This document shows positions 16,794-25,541 of a stretch of DNA of 64,000 nt, piece after piece; the stretch's first letter is position 1; each line of letters opens with the position of its first letter. A program made the translations under genes and the position numbers. The DNA is taken from assembly GCF_035938995.1 (NCBI RefSeq), contig NZ_DASZGI010000147.1:1-64000 (forward strand), given 5' to 3'. The stretch comes from DASZGI01 sp035938995 (GTDB lineage: Bacteria > Actinomycetota > Actinomycetes > Streptomycetales > Catenulisporaceae). The notes beneath the pieces were generated by a model. That model made no database searches. It saw nothing but the letters and a program-made list of their open reading frames with translations, and had not been told where the DNA came from.

Positions 16794-18647
16794 TCAGCTC
16801 ACCGGTTCCGGAGCCGAGCGGCGCCCGGGGGAGCGTGCGGGCCGCAGCAGCGCGGCCACGTCTCGGTTCAGCACCGCGTGCACCGGGGTGACGCCCCCGG
16901 CCAGGAACAGCTCGCGCATGACGGTCCGCCGGATCTTCCCGCTGGTGGTCCGGTGCACCCCGCCCGGTCGCACCAGTACCACGTTCTCGACCGGCACGGC
17001 GAACTCGCGGCCGACCATGCGCTGCACCTGGGCGGCCAGCACCATGGGATCCACGTCCGCGCCGCGCACCCGCGCCTCGTGCACGATCACCAGCTGCTCG
17101 CGGCCGGTGTCCACGCTGAACACCGCGCCGGAGCCGTCCAGCGCCGGGTCCACCTCGCGCACCGCCCGCTCGATGTCGTGCGGGTAGAGGTTGCGGCCGT
17201 TGATCAGGATCATCTCCTTGAGCCGCCCGGTGACGAACAGCTCCCCGTCGCGCACCGCCCCGAGGTCCCCGGTGCGCAGCCAGCCCTCGTCATCCGACGC
17301 TGCGTCATCTGGCACCGCGCTCTCTGACACCGCGCTCTCTGACACAGCGTCCGGCCCCTCGTCCCGGCGCAGCGCGCCCCGGAACGCGACCCGGGTCGCC
17401 TCAGAGTTCTCCCAGTAGCCGGCGCACACGCTGTCGCCCCGGACCCAGATCTCGCCGATCCGCCCCTCGGGCACCTCGGCCAGCTCGTCCGGGTCGACGA
17501 TGCGCACCTGGAAGTCCTCGCTCAGCACGCCGCTGCTGACCAGCGTGCGCGACGGCACGCCGGGTCCGGCGTCGGTCAGGCCGCCGCGCTCGAGGGCGGC
17601 GGCGTTCACCGCGCGCCGCGCGGGGACGCGTCCCCGCGGCTTGCCGGTGATCAGCAGCGTCGTCTCGGCCATGCCGTAGCAGGGGAAGAACTGCTCCGCT
17701 CGGAACCCGGCCGGCGCGAACCGCTCGGCGAAGGCGTCGAGGGTCTCGGCCCGGATCGGCTCGGCGCCGTTGCAGGCCACCGTCCAGCGCGACAGGTCGA
17801 GGCCGGCCATCTGCTCGTCGGTGATCCGGCGGGCGCACAGGTCGTAGGCGAAGTTCGGGCCCCCACCGACTTCGATGCCGTATTCGTCGATCATGCGCAG
17901 CCAGCGGACCGGGCGCTTGAGGAAGGAGATCGGCGACATCAGCACGCCGCAGCTGCCCAGGTAGAGCGGGTGCAGCACATGCCCGATCAAGCCCATGTCG
18001 TGATAGAAGGGCAGCCAGCCGCCGACCCGCGAGTCGCTCGTGCTCCCGGTCGCGCGCTGGATCGTGGCCTGATTCGCCAGCAGGTTCCCGTGGGTGACCA
18101 TCACGCCGCGGGGCCGGCTGGTCGAGCCGGAGGTGTACTGGAGGAAGGCGAGGCGGTCGCGCTCCAGCCCGGGGTCACGCCACGCGTCCGCGTCGGCGAA
18201 CCCGGGAGTGTCCGCGGCCAGCACCGGGATCCGGGGCAGCCCCTCGTCGTCGAGCCAGATGCGCACCTTGGCCTCGGTGGCGGCGTTGGTGAGCACGGCG
18301 CAGACGTCTGCGTCGCGCACGATCGCGGAGACCCGGCTGAAGTGCTGGCCCTGCTCTGTGGGCAGCGGCGCGGGAACGGCGACGGCCCCGGCGTACAGGC
18401 AGCCGAGGAAGGCCTTGATGAAGTCGACGCCTGAGGGGAACAGGACGAGCACCTGGCGGCCGGACGCCTTGCGCTCCTGGAGCCAGGCGGCGACCTCCTT
18501 CGCGGCGGATTCGAGTTCTGCGTAGGACAGCCGCGTGGTCTCCGACCCGGCGATCGTGTCGCTCAGGTAGACGAAGGCGTCCCGTGCCGCGTTCTCGGCG
18601 CAACGCGCCTGGACGAGTTCCGTGTAGCTGCGGAAGCTCGCGCGCAT
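16794..18647 (-). CDS. fatty acyl-AMP ligase (FAAL 1)
   Basis: This 617-residue ANL-superfamily enzyme should activate a free fatty acid as acyl-AMP and load it on ACP 1. Motifs are LQYTSGSTSRPRGVMVTHGN (A3), GWLPFYHDMGLIGH (the FAAL-type DMGLIG motif), CYGMAETT (A5), WLRTGDLG (A7/hinge) and KIRR near the C-terminus carrying the A10 lysine. I prefer the ATG at 18647 because AGGTGAG precedes it; an in-frame ATG at 18677 has no good site. Just before the hinge a 15-bp tandem repeat (plus-strand 17311-17349) encodes SESAVSESAV, a low-complexity insertion. It heads the operon running down to the AfsR-like gene. Confidence 0.94.
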   Translation of the reverse strand: MRASFRSYTELVQARCAENAARDAFVYLSDTIAGSETTRLSYAELESAAKEVAAWLQERKASGRQVLVLFPSGVDFIKAFLGCLYAGAVAVPAPLPTEQGQHFSRVSAIVRDADVCAVLTNAATEAKVRIWLDDEGLPRIPVLAADTPGFADADAWRDPGLERDRLAFLQYTSGSTSRPRGVMVTHGNLLANQATIQRATGSTSDSRVGGWLPFYHDMGLIGHVLHPLYLGSCGVLMSPISFLKRPVRWLRMIDEYGIEVGGGPNFAYDLCARRITDEQMAGLDLSRWTVACNGAEPIRAETLDAFAERFAPAGFRAEQFFPCYGMAETTLLITGKPRGRVPARRAVNAAALERGGLTDAGPGVPSRTLVSSGVLSEDFQVRIVDPDELAEVPEGRIGEIWVRGDSVCAGYWENSEATRVAFRGALRRDEGPDAVSESAVSESAVPDDAASDDEGWLRTGDLGAVRDGELFVTGRLKEMILINGRNLYPHDIERAVREVDPALDGSGAVFSVDTGREQLVIVHEARVRGADVDPMVLAAQVQRMVGREFAVPVENVVLVRPGGVHRTTSGKIRRTVMRELFLAGGVTPVHAVLNRDVAALLRPARSPGRRSAPEPVS

Positions 18648-18765
18648 GGCTTTCTCACCTCGTTTTTCCGCGGGCATGCGCCCAGCCGGGGAGACGGGAC
18701 TTTGATGAGAATGGATCCGGTGACTTAAGGCGGTCTTGCGCCCGAGGTGCGCGGTTGTATTCGCC

Positions 18766-18786
18766 CTGTTGTCAATCGAACAACAG
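18766..18786. promoter_or_regulatory. palindrome upstream of the FAAL 1 operon
   Basis: CTGTTGT and ACAACAG arms are separated by seven bases, in the 183-base spacer between the small 83-aa gene and FAAL1. The size and place fit a dimeric repressor site. On the minus strand a possible promoter (TTGTTC, 18 bases, TACAAC) overlaps it. No regulator can be assigned. Confidence 0.35.
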
Positions 18787-18830
18787 CAGCGCGGTTTAAT
18801 CCCCTTGACAGCGGCGCGGTTCGGGGCTCT

Positions 18831-19082
18831 TCAACGACCCCCGCGGATCAGCTGGGACCACAACGTGGACTCCTCGGCGGACAGCGGCACGCCCCAGGTG
18901 ATCCGCTCCGGATGGCCCGGCGGCAGCATGGGCGGGCGGCTGCTCTGGCGCAGCAGGGAGACCAGTTCCGGCGAGAGCGGCCGGCTGCGGCCGGTCAGCC
19001 CGGCCACCAGCGCCCTGGAGTATCCGCGCAGCCGGACGCGCCACGTACGGTGCCGTGCGCTGCGCAGCCGTGTGGGTTCCAT
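18831..19082 (-). CDS. small cluster-associated protein (83 aa, DUF6059-like)
   Basis: The 83-residue basic protein starts at an ATG with AGGCGAGGCGG directly upstream and lies 26 bases below the FkbH stop on the same strand. It has a conserved-looking C-terminal half with PPGHPERITWGVPLSAEE and a tryptophan near the end. This resembles from memory the small DUF6059 proteins often found inside actinomycete biosynthetic clusters, whose function is unknown. No signal peptide or membrane helix is clear. Coding is supported by the RBS and its position, not by a known activity. Confidence 0.6.
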   Translation of the reverse strand: MEPTRLRSARHRTWRVRLRGYSRALVAGLTGRSRPLSPELVSLLRQSSRPPMLPPGHPERITWGVPLSAEESTLWSQLIRGGR

Positions 19083-19108
19083 CCGCCTCGCCTACCCTCC
19101 CTCTCCGC

Positions 19109-21067
19109 CTACTCTGGGAAATCCGCCTCGAGCCGCAGATGGCCGGGGACCGCGGGCAGCTCGGCCAGATCGTGCCGGAAGACGAGCACCTCCACGTCGT
19201 CCGCCTCACCGCAGCGGGGGCCGAGCGTCGCCGGGAAGGCCGGGACGAAGCCGAGCGACGGCCAGAAGTCGCGGACCCGGTGGTTCTTCGCGGAAGGCTC
19301 ATATTCGGCCCAGACCGGGCCGAGGCCCGCCGCACGGGCGTGCGCGAGCAGCGCGGCGACCGCCGCCTGCTCGATCCCGCGGCTGAACACGCGGCAGCTC
19401 AGCAGCATGTTGTCGATCCGCAGCCCGTCGTCCGCGGCCTTGGCGAACAGCGCCCCCACGACCCCGTTGTCGCCGAACCGGTCGGCGGACCTGATGCAGA
19501 GCGCGTAGTTTCCGGGCGTGCGCGTCCACGACGCCACGTCCGCGGGACTGAGCCGCCGGGTGGTCAGGTTGAACTGGTTGGCGCGCAGCGTGATCTGGGA
19601 GACCCGGGCCACATCGCCCTCGCCGACCGGCGAGACGGCGACCCGCACGTCGAGTCGGCGCAGATACTCCTCGTACGAGCCGGCGCCGTCCTGCAGATCC
19701 CGCCGCGCGGCCTCGGTGCGGTACTGCTCGGTGCGGCCCCGGTCCTCCGCGGTGAGTTCGAGCACGTCGAACCAGCCGTCCGCGAGCAGCTTCCCGATGT
19801 GCTCGGCCGGCTCGTCGTCGAGCCGGACCACCGCCACCGCGGGCAGGCTCGCCGCCACCAGCTCGGTCTCGAACGCCGAGTCGTCGGCGAACACGAACGC
19901 GTCCGCACCCAGGCCGAGCCGGTCGGCGATCTCGCGCAGGTTCGCGTCCTTGGGGTCCCAGTTCGCGTTGATCCGCGCGAAGTCCTCCTCGCGCAGCACC
20001 ATGTCAGGGTGCTCACGCAGCACCCGCAGGACCGGCTCCAGGTCGTTCTTGCTGCTGACCGCGAGCAGCACGCCCTGCGAGCCGAGCTGCTTGACCACCT
20101 GCTGGAAGCCGCCGAACGCCTCGCCGCGGAATGTGGTGGCGGCGTGGATGCCCTCGGGACCGTCGTCGCCGAGAATGCCGTCCCACAGCGTGTTGTCCAG
20201 GTCGACCGCGAGCACCTTCTTGGACATGCCGCGCAGCGCCCGCGCCAAGTGGGACACCTCGCGCGCGTACCGGGCCAAGAGCTCGTCGCCCAGGTGCGCC
20301 TTGGCGTAGACGGCGGTGCGCGGATCGCCGACCGGGCCGCCGGCCGCGATCAGCGGGTCGAGGTCGAGCACGACCACCCGCTCGTGCCGCGCGGACAGGT
20401 CGAGCAGCCCCGCGTTGAACGAGCGCCACGCCGCGCCGAGCGCGGCCCGCGACTTGAGGTCGATCAGCTGGTGGGTGTGCGTGTGCTGCAACGGCACGGT
20501 GTTGAGCACCAGCGTCGCCGAACCCTCACGCGCGTACCGCCCGGCCAGCGCGTCCAGGCGGGCCAGCGTCTCGCGCGCGGCGAGCCCGACGTCCTCGACC
20601 CGCCACGTCTCGGGCAGATCGTCGAAGACCACCTGCGCGTCGAGGATCACCAGGGCCAGGTCGAGGCCGGGCGCGTACAGGGGACTGTCGGGCGAACCGA
20701 GCTCGCGCAGATAGCCGTCGAAGTCGCCGAGCTCGGCGTCGAGCACCAGCCGGTGCCGCGCCAGCTCGGCGGTCAGCGATGGTACGACCGCGGCGACCGT
20801 GGAGTGGCCGGCCACCGCCGCCCTGATCCGGCCGAGCCCCGGGCCGTGGCGCAGCGCCTCGTCCGCGTCCACCCGGGACAGCAGCCGCCCGGCGCGGGCC
20901 AGGTCGGTCAGCGGGTCCGGTCCGGCGGCGATCTCGGCGAGCAGCGGGGCCACCGACCCGTACCGCTCGGCGAGCGACCCAGAGCGGGCCACCTCCCGCA
21001 GCCGGCTCAGCGCGTCCGCGGGCTCGTCCGTCGCGGTGTGCTCCAGGACGTACGACGCAGTGGTCAC
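19109..21067 (-). CDS. FkbH-like glyceryl transferase/phosphatase (HAD IIIC family)
   Basis: The protein has 652 residues. The N-terminal 270 residues form the SGNH-like region seen in long FkbH proteins. A HAD domain begins at KKVLAVDLDNTLWDG with Asp289 and Asp291, with the second motif AVSSKND. A GNAT-like C-terminal domain holds LLSCRVFSRGIE, the family's typical SCR.x.RG.E signature. FkbH enzymes take 1,3-bisphosphoglycerate, remove the phosphate and load the glyceryl unit on an ACP. The usual methoxymalonyl partners (FkbG methyltransferase, FkbK dehydrogenase) are absent, so use of glyceryl-ACP in a tetronate-like step with the KAS III homologue is more likely. GTG start with GAGGAGGG upstream. 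Confidence 0.92.
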   Translation of the reverse strand: MTTASYVLEHTATDEPADALSRLREVARSGSLAERYGSVAPLLAEIAAGPDPLTDLARAGRLLSRVDADEALRHGPGLGRIRAAVAGHSTVAAVVPSLTAELARHRLVLDAELGDFDGYLRELGSPDSPLYAPGLDLALVILDAQVVFDDLPETWRVEDVGLAARETLARLDALAGRYAREGSATLVLNTVPLQHTHTHQLIDLKSRAALGAAWRSFNAGLLDLSARHERVVVLDLDPLIAAGGPVGDPRTAVYAKAHLGDELLARYAREVSHLARALRGMSKKVLAVDLDNTLWDGILGDDGPEGIHAATTFRGEAFGGFQQVVKQLGSQGVLLAVSSKNDLEPVLRVLREHPDMVLREEDFARINANWDPKDANLREIADRLGLGADAFVFADDSAFETELVAASLPAVAVVRLDDEPAEHIGKLLADGWFDVLELTAEDRGRTEQYRTEAARRDLQDGAGSYEEYLRRLDVRVAVSPVGEGDVARVSQITLRANQFNLTTRRLSPADVASWTRTPGNYALCIRSADRFGDNGVVGALFAKAADDGLRIDNMLLSCRVFSRGIEQAAVAALLAHARAAGLGPVWAEYEPSAKNHRVRDFWPSLGFVPAFPATLGPRCGEADDVEVLVFRHDLAELPAVPGHLRLEADFPE

Positions 21068-21132
21068 CGCTCGCTTCCCTCCTCGATCGGCTCGCTGTGT
21101 TTATTGAGGCGCTCCGAATTCGGCCGGGGCGG

Positions 21133-21228
21133 CTACCGGGCGGTTGCCGGCGGGCGGCGCAGGCTCGCGACCCGATCCGCGATCGGGTATAGCGCCGCCC
21201 GCATCAATTCAGCTTGATAGCTGGCCAT
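21133..21228 (-). CDS. possible 31-aa peptide coupled to the hydrolase gene
   Basis: The ATG at 21228 shares its first base with the stop of the alpha/beta hydrolase (TGATG), the same coupling used by confirmed gene pairs in this cluster. It encodes MASYQAELMRAALYPIADR followed by a basic Pro-rich tail and a TAG stop. It is too short for codon-use support and resembles no family I know. It may be chance, but the overlap makes translation plausible. Confidence 0.25.
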   Translation of the reverse strand: MASYQAELMRAALYPIADRVASLRRPPATAR

Positions 21229-22313
21229 CAAGCCACCAGCGAAGCGATCGCGACCGGCGCCTGCTCGGCGGACCCGGGCGGCAGGGCCTTGAGCCTGCGC
21301 GCGAGCGGCTTGCGGTTGCGCAGCAGCAGCCGCCACTGCTCGGGGGAGAAGCCGGCCGGCTCGGTCTCCGCGATGAAGTCCAGCACCAGCCGCAGGAACC
21401 GCTGCGGGTCGCTGTGGAACGGGAAGTGCCCCGCGTGCGGGAAGATCTCCAGCCGGCTGCCGGGCATGGCCACGTGCGCCAGGCCGGCGTGCCGGGCCGG
21501 CAGGATCGGGTCCTGATCGCCCCACACCAAGAGCGTCGGCATGCCCTGGGCGAGGTAGGTGCGGTCCATCAGGGTGCCCATCTGGCCGCGCCAGTCCACC
21601 GCGCAGCGCAGGGTCCTGATGAACGCGGCGCGGGCGTCGCCGGCCGGCAGCGCCTCGTCGATCACCCGAAGCACCTCGGGCGCCTCCGTGCCCAGCCGGG
21701 TGTTGAGCGACTGGAATCCCCGGGTCAGCATCCCGATCGCGCCCCGCATGCCCGGCAGGTTCAGACCGGAGAGCAGGAACTCGGCGCCCGGCAGCGAAGC
21801 CGCCCGCAGCAGCGGGGTGACCTGGCGTCCGACGCCGCCGGTGGCGACCAGGATCAGGCGTTCGGTGCGCTCAGGGTATTGGTAGGCGAATTGCATGGCG
21901 ACGGCGCCGCCGAGGGAGTGGCCGATGACGGTGGCCCGGTCGATGCCGAGTACGGACAACAAATCCCGTACTCCGTTGGCGTAGCCGCCGACGGAGTAGT
22001 CGTGCCGGGGCTTGTCCGAGGCGCCGTGGCCGAGTAGGTCCGGGGCGATGACCCGGTGATGCCGGGCCAGGCCGGGCAGGATCGACGCCCAGGTCTTGGA
22101 GGAGTCCCCGATCCCGTGGATCAGCACCACCGGATCGCCCTTGCCGACCATCCGGAACGCGTTCTTGTACCCGTGGATGGACCGGTACCGCAGCCGGGCC
22201 GCGGGCGGGTCGGACGGGACCGCCCGCAGCCGCGACGAGCTCGCGCGCGCACGGGCGCCGGAACCGTTCGAGACCCCGTTACTCCGGGAGACCTCGGTAC
22301 TCCTGGAAACCAC
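21228..22313 (-). CDS. alpha/beta hydrolase
   Basis: This 361-residue hydrolase has the oxyanion region VLIHGIGDSSKTW, the nucleophile motif GHSLGG (Ser about 137), the acid in WGDQDPILP and the base in HAGHFPFH, so the triad is complete. The first 40 residues are low-complexity Ser/Arg-rich and probably not folded. The GTG start has AAGGAG seven bases upstream. In acyl-tetronate pathways an alpha/beta hydrolase-fold enzyme removes an acetyl group to form the exocyclic alkene, and here it sits next to FkbH; that role, or simple thioester release, is inference. Confidence 0.88.
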   Translation of the reverse strand: MVSRSTEVSRSNGVSNGSGARARASSSRLRAVPSDPPAARLRYRSIHGYKNAFRMVGKGDPVVLIHGIGDSSKTWASILPGLARHHRVIAPDLLGHGASDKPRHDYSVGGYANGVRDLLSVLGIDRATVIGHSLGGAVAMQFAYQYPERTERLILVATGGVGRQVTPLLRAASLPGAEFLLSGLNLPGMRGAIGMLTRGFQSLNTRLGTEAPEVLRVIDEALPAGDARAAFIRTLRCAVDWRGQMGTLMDRTYLAQGMPTLLVWGDQDPILPARHAGLAHVAMPGSRLEIFPHAGHFPFHSDPQRFLRLVLDFIAETEPAGFSPEQWRLLLRNRKPLARRLKALPPGSAEQAPVAIASLVA

Positions 22314-22400
22314 GCTGCATCTCCTTCTGCCCGGCTGTGCCTTAAGACCGGCCGGGCTTGGACGGGTCGGCTGGGCCGCGAGGCGCCCGGCCCGCCGCGG

Positions 22401-24029
22401 TCACATGGGGGGATTGCCGTGCTTCCGGCTGGGCAGGTCGCCGTGCTTGTCGCGGAGCATCGCGAGTGAGCGGATGAGTACCGAGCGGGTGTCGGCGGGG
22501 TCGATGACGTCGTCGACCAGGCCGCGCTCGGCGGCGTAGTAGGGGTGCATCAGTTCGCTGCGGTACTCTTCGATCTTCTTCGCGCGGTGCGCGTCGGGAT
22601 CGTCGGCGGCGGCGATCTCCCTGCGGAAGATGACGTTGGCCGCGCCCTCGGCGCCCATGACCGCGATTTCATTGCCGGGCCAGGCGAAGGACAGGTCGGC
22701 GCCGATCGAGCGGGAGTCCATGACGATGTAGGCGCCGCCGTAAGCCTTGCGCACCACGACCGAGATCCGCGGCACGGTGGCGTTGCAATACGCGTACAGC
22801 AGCTTCGCGCCGTGCCGGATGATCCCCTCGTGCTCCTGATCGACCCCCGGCAGGAATCCGGGCACGTCCACCAGCGTCACGATCGGGATGTTGAACGCGT
22901 CGCAGAACGCGACGAACCGAGCGCCCTTCTCGCTGGCGTGGATGTCGAGCGCGCCCGCCATCACGCAGGGCTGGTTCGCCACGACGCCGACCAGATGCCC
23001 GCCGAGGTGCGCGAAGGCGCACACGATGTTCTGCGCCCAGCCCTCGTGCACCTCGAAGAATTCGCCGTCGTCCACGATCTCCCGGATCACCCCGCGCGCG
23101 TCGTACGACCGCGCCGGGTCGACCGGGACCAGGTCGTAGAGCGCCTCGCAGCGCCGGTCGGCCGGGTCGTGCGCCTCGTGCACCGGGGGCAGTTCCCGGT
23201 TGTTCGACGGCAGCATCGAGATCAGGTACTTGACGTCGTGGAGGCAGTCCGTCTCGTGCTCGTAGACGAAGGCCGCGACGCCGGAGACGCGACCGTGCGC
23301 GTCGGCGCCGCCGAGTTCGTCCATCGACACCTTCTCGCCGGTCACCGCCTGCACCACGTCGGGGCCGGTGATGAACATCTGCGAGGTGCCGCGCACCATG
23401 AACACGAAGTCGGTCAACGCCGGGGAATACGCCGCCCCGCCCGCGCAGGGCCCGAGGATCACGCTGATCTGCGGGATCACCCCCGAGGCGCGGGTGTTGC
23501 GCTGGAAGATCCCGCCGTAGCCGGCCAGGGCCGTGACACCCTCCTGGATCCGCGCCCCCGCCCCGTCGCACAGACTGACCAGCGGCGCCCCCACCGACTC
23601 GGCCATGTCCATGATCTTGTGGATCTTCTCGGCGTGCGCCTCGCCCAGCGCCCCGCCGAAGATCCGGAAGTCGTGGGCGAACGCGAACACCACGCGCCCT
23701 TCCACCCGCCCCCAGCCCGTCACGACCCCGTCGCCGTCCGGCTTGCGCCGCTCGAGGCCGAACCCGCTGGCCCGGTGCCGGCGCAGGGTCTCGACCTCCG
23801 TGAACGACCCCTCGTCGAACAGCAGTTCCAGCCGGTCGCGCACGGTCAGCTTGCCCTTGCGCCGCTGCGCCTCGTCCGCCTCCGGACCTGGCCCAGCCAC
23901 CGCCGCGCGATGCCGCTCCCCCAGCGCGCCCGCCGTTTCCCGCAGGCCGGGCCGCGAGGGTACCGGGCGCCCCGGCTCTTCCCCGGCCAGAGCCGGGCCG
24001 GTGGGCACGTCGACAACCGCCGCATCCAT
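22401..24029 (-). CDS. acyl-CoA carboxylase carboxyltransferase (beta) subunit
   Basis: This 542-residue biotin-dependent carboxyltransferase is of the PccB/AccB type, with two crotonase halves (LCDGAGARIQEG and GYGGIFQRN in the first, LVDVPGFLPGVDQEHEGIIRHGAKLL in the second). At the position that tunes acyl-CoA choice in Streptomyces enzymes (Asp422 of PccB, Ile in AccB) this protein has Ile435 in GGAYIVM, so it may accept acetyl-CoA and make malonyl-CoA. This suits the malonyl-type AT domains here. No biotin-carboxylase alpha subunit is in the window, so it must share one encoded elsewhere. ATG start at 24029 with GGGAG upstream. Confidence 0.93.
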   Translation of the reverse strand: MDAAVVDVPTGPALAGEEPGRPVPSRPGLRETAGALGERHRAAVAGPGPEADEAQRRKGKLTVRDRLELLFDEGSFTEVETLRRHRASGFGLERRKPDGDGVVTGWGRVEGRVVFAFAHDFRIFGGALGEAHAEKIHKIMDMAESVGAPLVSLCDGAGARIQEGVTALAGYGGIFQRNTRASGVIPQISVILGPCAGGAAYSPALTDFVFMVRGTSQMFITGPDVVQAVTGEKVSMDELGGADAHGRVSGVAAFVYEHETDCLHDVKYLISMLPSNNRELPPVHEAHDPADRRCEALYDLVPVDPARSYDARGVIREIVDDGEFFEVHEGWAQNIVCAFAHLGGHLVGVVANQPCVMAGALDIHASEKGARFVAFCDAFNIPIVTLVDVPGFLPGVDQEHEGIIRHGAKLLYAYCNATVPRISVVVRKAYGGAYIVMDSRSIGADLSFAWPGNEIAVMGAEGAANVIFRREIAAADDPDAHRAKKIEEYRSELMHPYYAAERGLVDDVIDPADTRSVLIRSLAMLRDKHGDLPSRKHGNPPM

Positions 24030-24169
24030 CTCGCGCTCCCAACTTTGCTGCGACGCGCCCCGGGTGGGCGGCGGTCGCCGCCGTTAAAGGCGCAGGTTGC
24101 GGGGACAGTAGGCAGCTGAGGTGGAGATGGGCTCGAGGCCCGCGAACGACAGCCGGCGCGCCGAACCGG

Positions 24170-24982
24170 TCAGGCGACGACGCGGTCGAACGACGAGGCG
24201 TCGGGACCGACGTCGAGTCCGGGGTCGCCGCGCAGGATCGCCTGCTGCAGGCGCTGGACCCGCATCGACGGTTCGAGCCCGAGGTCGCGGTTCAGCGTCC
24301 GGCGCAGGGCGTGGAAGGCCTCCAGCGCCCGCCACGCGTTGCCGGAGCGGTACAGCGCCAGCATCTGCTGCATGCAGAGGTTCTCGTCCAGCGGGAAGCG
24401 GGTCGTCAGGACCCTGAGCTCGCCGAGCAGCTCCCGGTGCCGTCCGAGGCGCAGGTCGGCCTCGATCCGGCGCTCCAGCACGCCGCGGCGGGTCTCTTCG
24501 AGCCCGAGTACCTCGAGCTCGGCCACCCGGCCGACCGGAACGTCGACCAGCGCCGGGCCGCGCCACAGGTCGAGGCCCCGCCCCAGCAGCTCCGAGGCGC
24601 GCCGGTCCTGGCCCGCGTCGAACGCGTGCCGGCCCGCCGCGGCCAGCCGGTGGAACTCCTCGGCGTCGTTGCGGCCGGGGCGCACCTCCAGCAGGTACCC
24701 GCCGTGCTGAGTGACGAGGACATCCTTCGCCTGCCGCCCGGGGTCACCGGCGAGCGCGGCGGAGATCAGCCGGCGCAGCTGGAGGATGTACGTCTGGAGC
24801 GTCGTCGCCGCGCTGCGCGGCACGTCGTCGCCCCAGACCTCCTCCATCAGCATCGGCACGGTGACCACTTTGTCGGCGTGAAGGGCGAGGAGCGCGAGCA
24901 CCTGGCGGGGCTTGCGCGCACTCGGAACGATCGACGCTCCCTGTTCCTCGACCGCCAAAGGGCCGAGCACGTTCACTTCCAT
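24170..24982 (-). CDS. SARP-family transcriptional activator (short form)
   Basis: This 270-residue protein consists only of an OmpR-like winged helix (1-95, with RKPRQVLALLALHADKVV) and a BTAD domain (about 100-255, ending DLGLEPSMRVQRLQQAILR), like ActII-ORF4. It has no ATPase domain. It is divergent from the RiPP precursor gene across a 235-base spacer, so it is well placed to control both directions, and is probably a pathway-specific activator. ATG at 24982 with GAAGGAGG upstream. Confidence 0.92.
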   Translation of the reverse strand: MEVNVLGPLAVEEQGASIVPSARKPRQVLALLALHADKVVTVPMLMEEVWGDDVPRSAATTLQTYILQLRRLISAALAGDPGRQAKDVLVTQHGGYLLEVRPGRNDAEEFHRLAAAGRHAFDAGQDRRASELLGRGLDLWRGPALVDVPVGRVAELEVLGLEETRRGVLERRIEADLRLGRHRELLGELRVLTTRFPLDENLCMQQMLALYRSGNAWRALEAFHALRRTLNRDLGLEPSMRVQRLQQAILRGDPGLDVGPDASSFDRVVA

Positions 24983-25217
24983 CCCACGTGCCTCCTTCGG
25001 GTCAGTGCCGAGCCGTCCGGGTTACCAGCGGCAAGCACGCCTCGAGCGTGGCACGGCGGGCGACTCCAGGCCCAGTGAGCGCGTCACGAAGGCGCAAGTG
25101 AAAAACTCACATCCGTGCGGTGACCGAGGCACTGTCTGCCCCGCGCGCCCTTGGCCCAGAATCCGGAAGTGTCGGACGCATTCGCGCCGACGTCCGCCGG
25201 ACCTGGGGGAGACAACC
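24983..25217. promoter_or_regulatory. divergent control region between SARP gene and RiPP precursor gene
   Basis: This spacer must hold promoters for both directions. A 15-bp palindrome CACGCctcgaGCGTG lies at 25036-25050. A weak minus-10-like CAGAAT is at 25157-25162 without a good minus-35, as expected for an activator-dependent promoter. No certain pair of SARP heptamers could be picked by eye. Confidence 0.4.
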
Positions 25218-25538
25218 ATGCCGAACCACAGCGAGAACAGCACGACGTCGGTCGAACTGGACTGGCGGTTCGCCGAACTGGTCGCCCGCACCTGGCTGGA
25301 GCCGGATCTGGCCGAGCGCTACGGCGCCGACCCGTGCGCCGTCCTGGCCGAGTTCGGGCTCTTGATCGCCGACCCCGGCGACGCGCCGCGGCTCGAGCCC
25401 GTGGCGGAGTTCGAATTGATCATCGACGAGCTGGACTGGTCCGCGGCCGCGGGCGCGCTCGGCTGCGGGCTGCCGAACTGCGGCACCGACGCCGAGTTCG
25501 TGTCCGTGCCGGTGCGTCGCGCCGGCCTCGCGGAGTAG
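25218..25538 (+). CDS. RiPP precursor peptide with nitrile-hydratase-like (NHLP) leader
   Basis: The 106-residue peptide starts at an ATG with GGGGGAG seven bases upstream; frames open further upstream lack a site. Residues 15-50 (WRFAELVARTWLEPDLAERY... AVLAEFGL) match the helical motif of leaders derived from the nitrile hydratase alpha subunit. An acidic stretch follows (PVAEFELIIDELDW), then AAAGALG, which could end the leader. The predicted core is about 24 residues and begins CGLPNCGTDAEF. It holds Cys83 and Cys88 plus Thr90 and Ser96 as azole candidates. The YcaO gene starts three bases after its stop, so the pair is tightly coupled. The exact cleavage point is not readable from the sequence. 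Confidence 0.85.
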   Translation: MPNHSENSTTSVELDWRFAELVARTWLEPDLAERYGADPCAVLAEFGLLIADPGDAPRLEPVAEFELIIDELDWSAAAGALGCGLPNCGTDAEFVSVPVRRAGLAE

Positions 25539-25541
25539 TCG

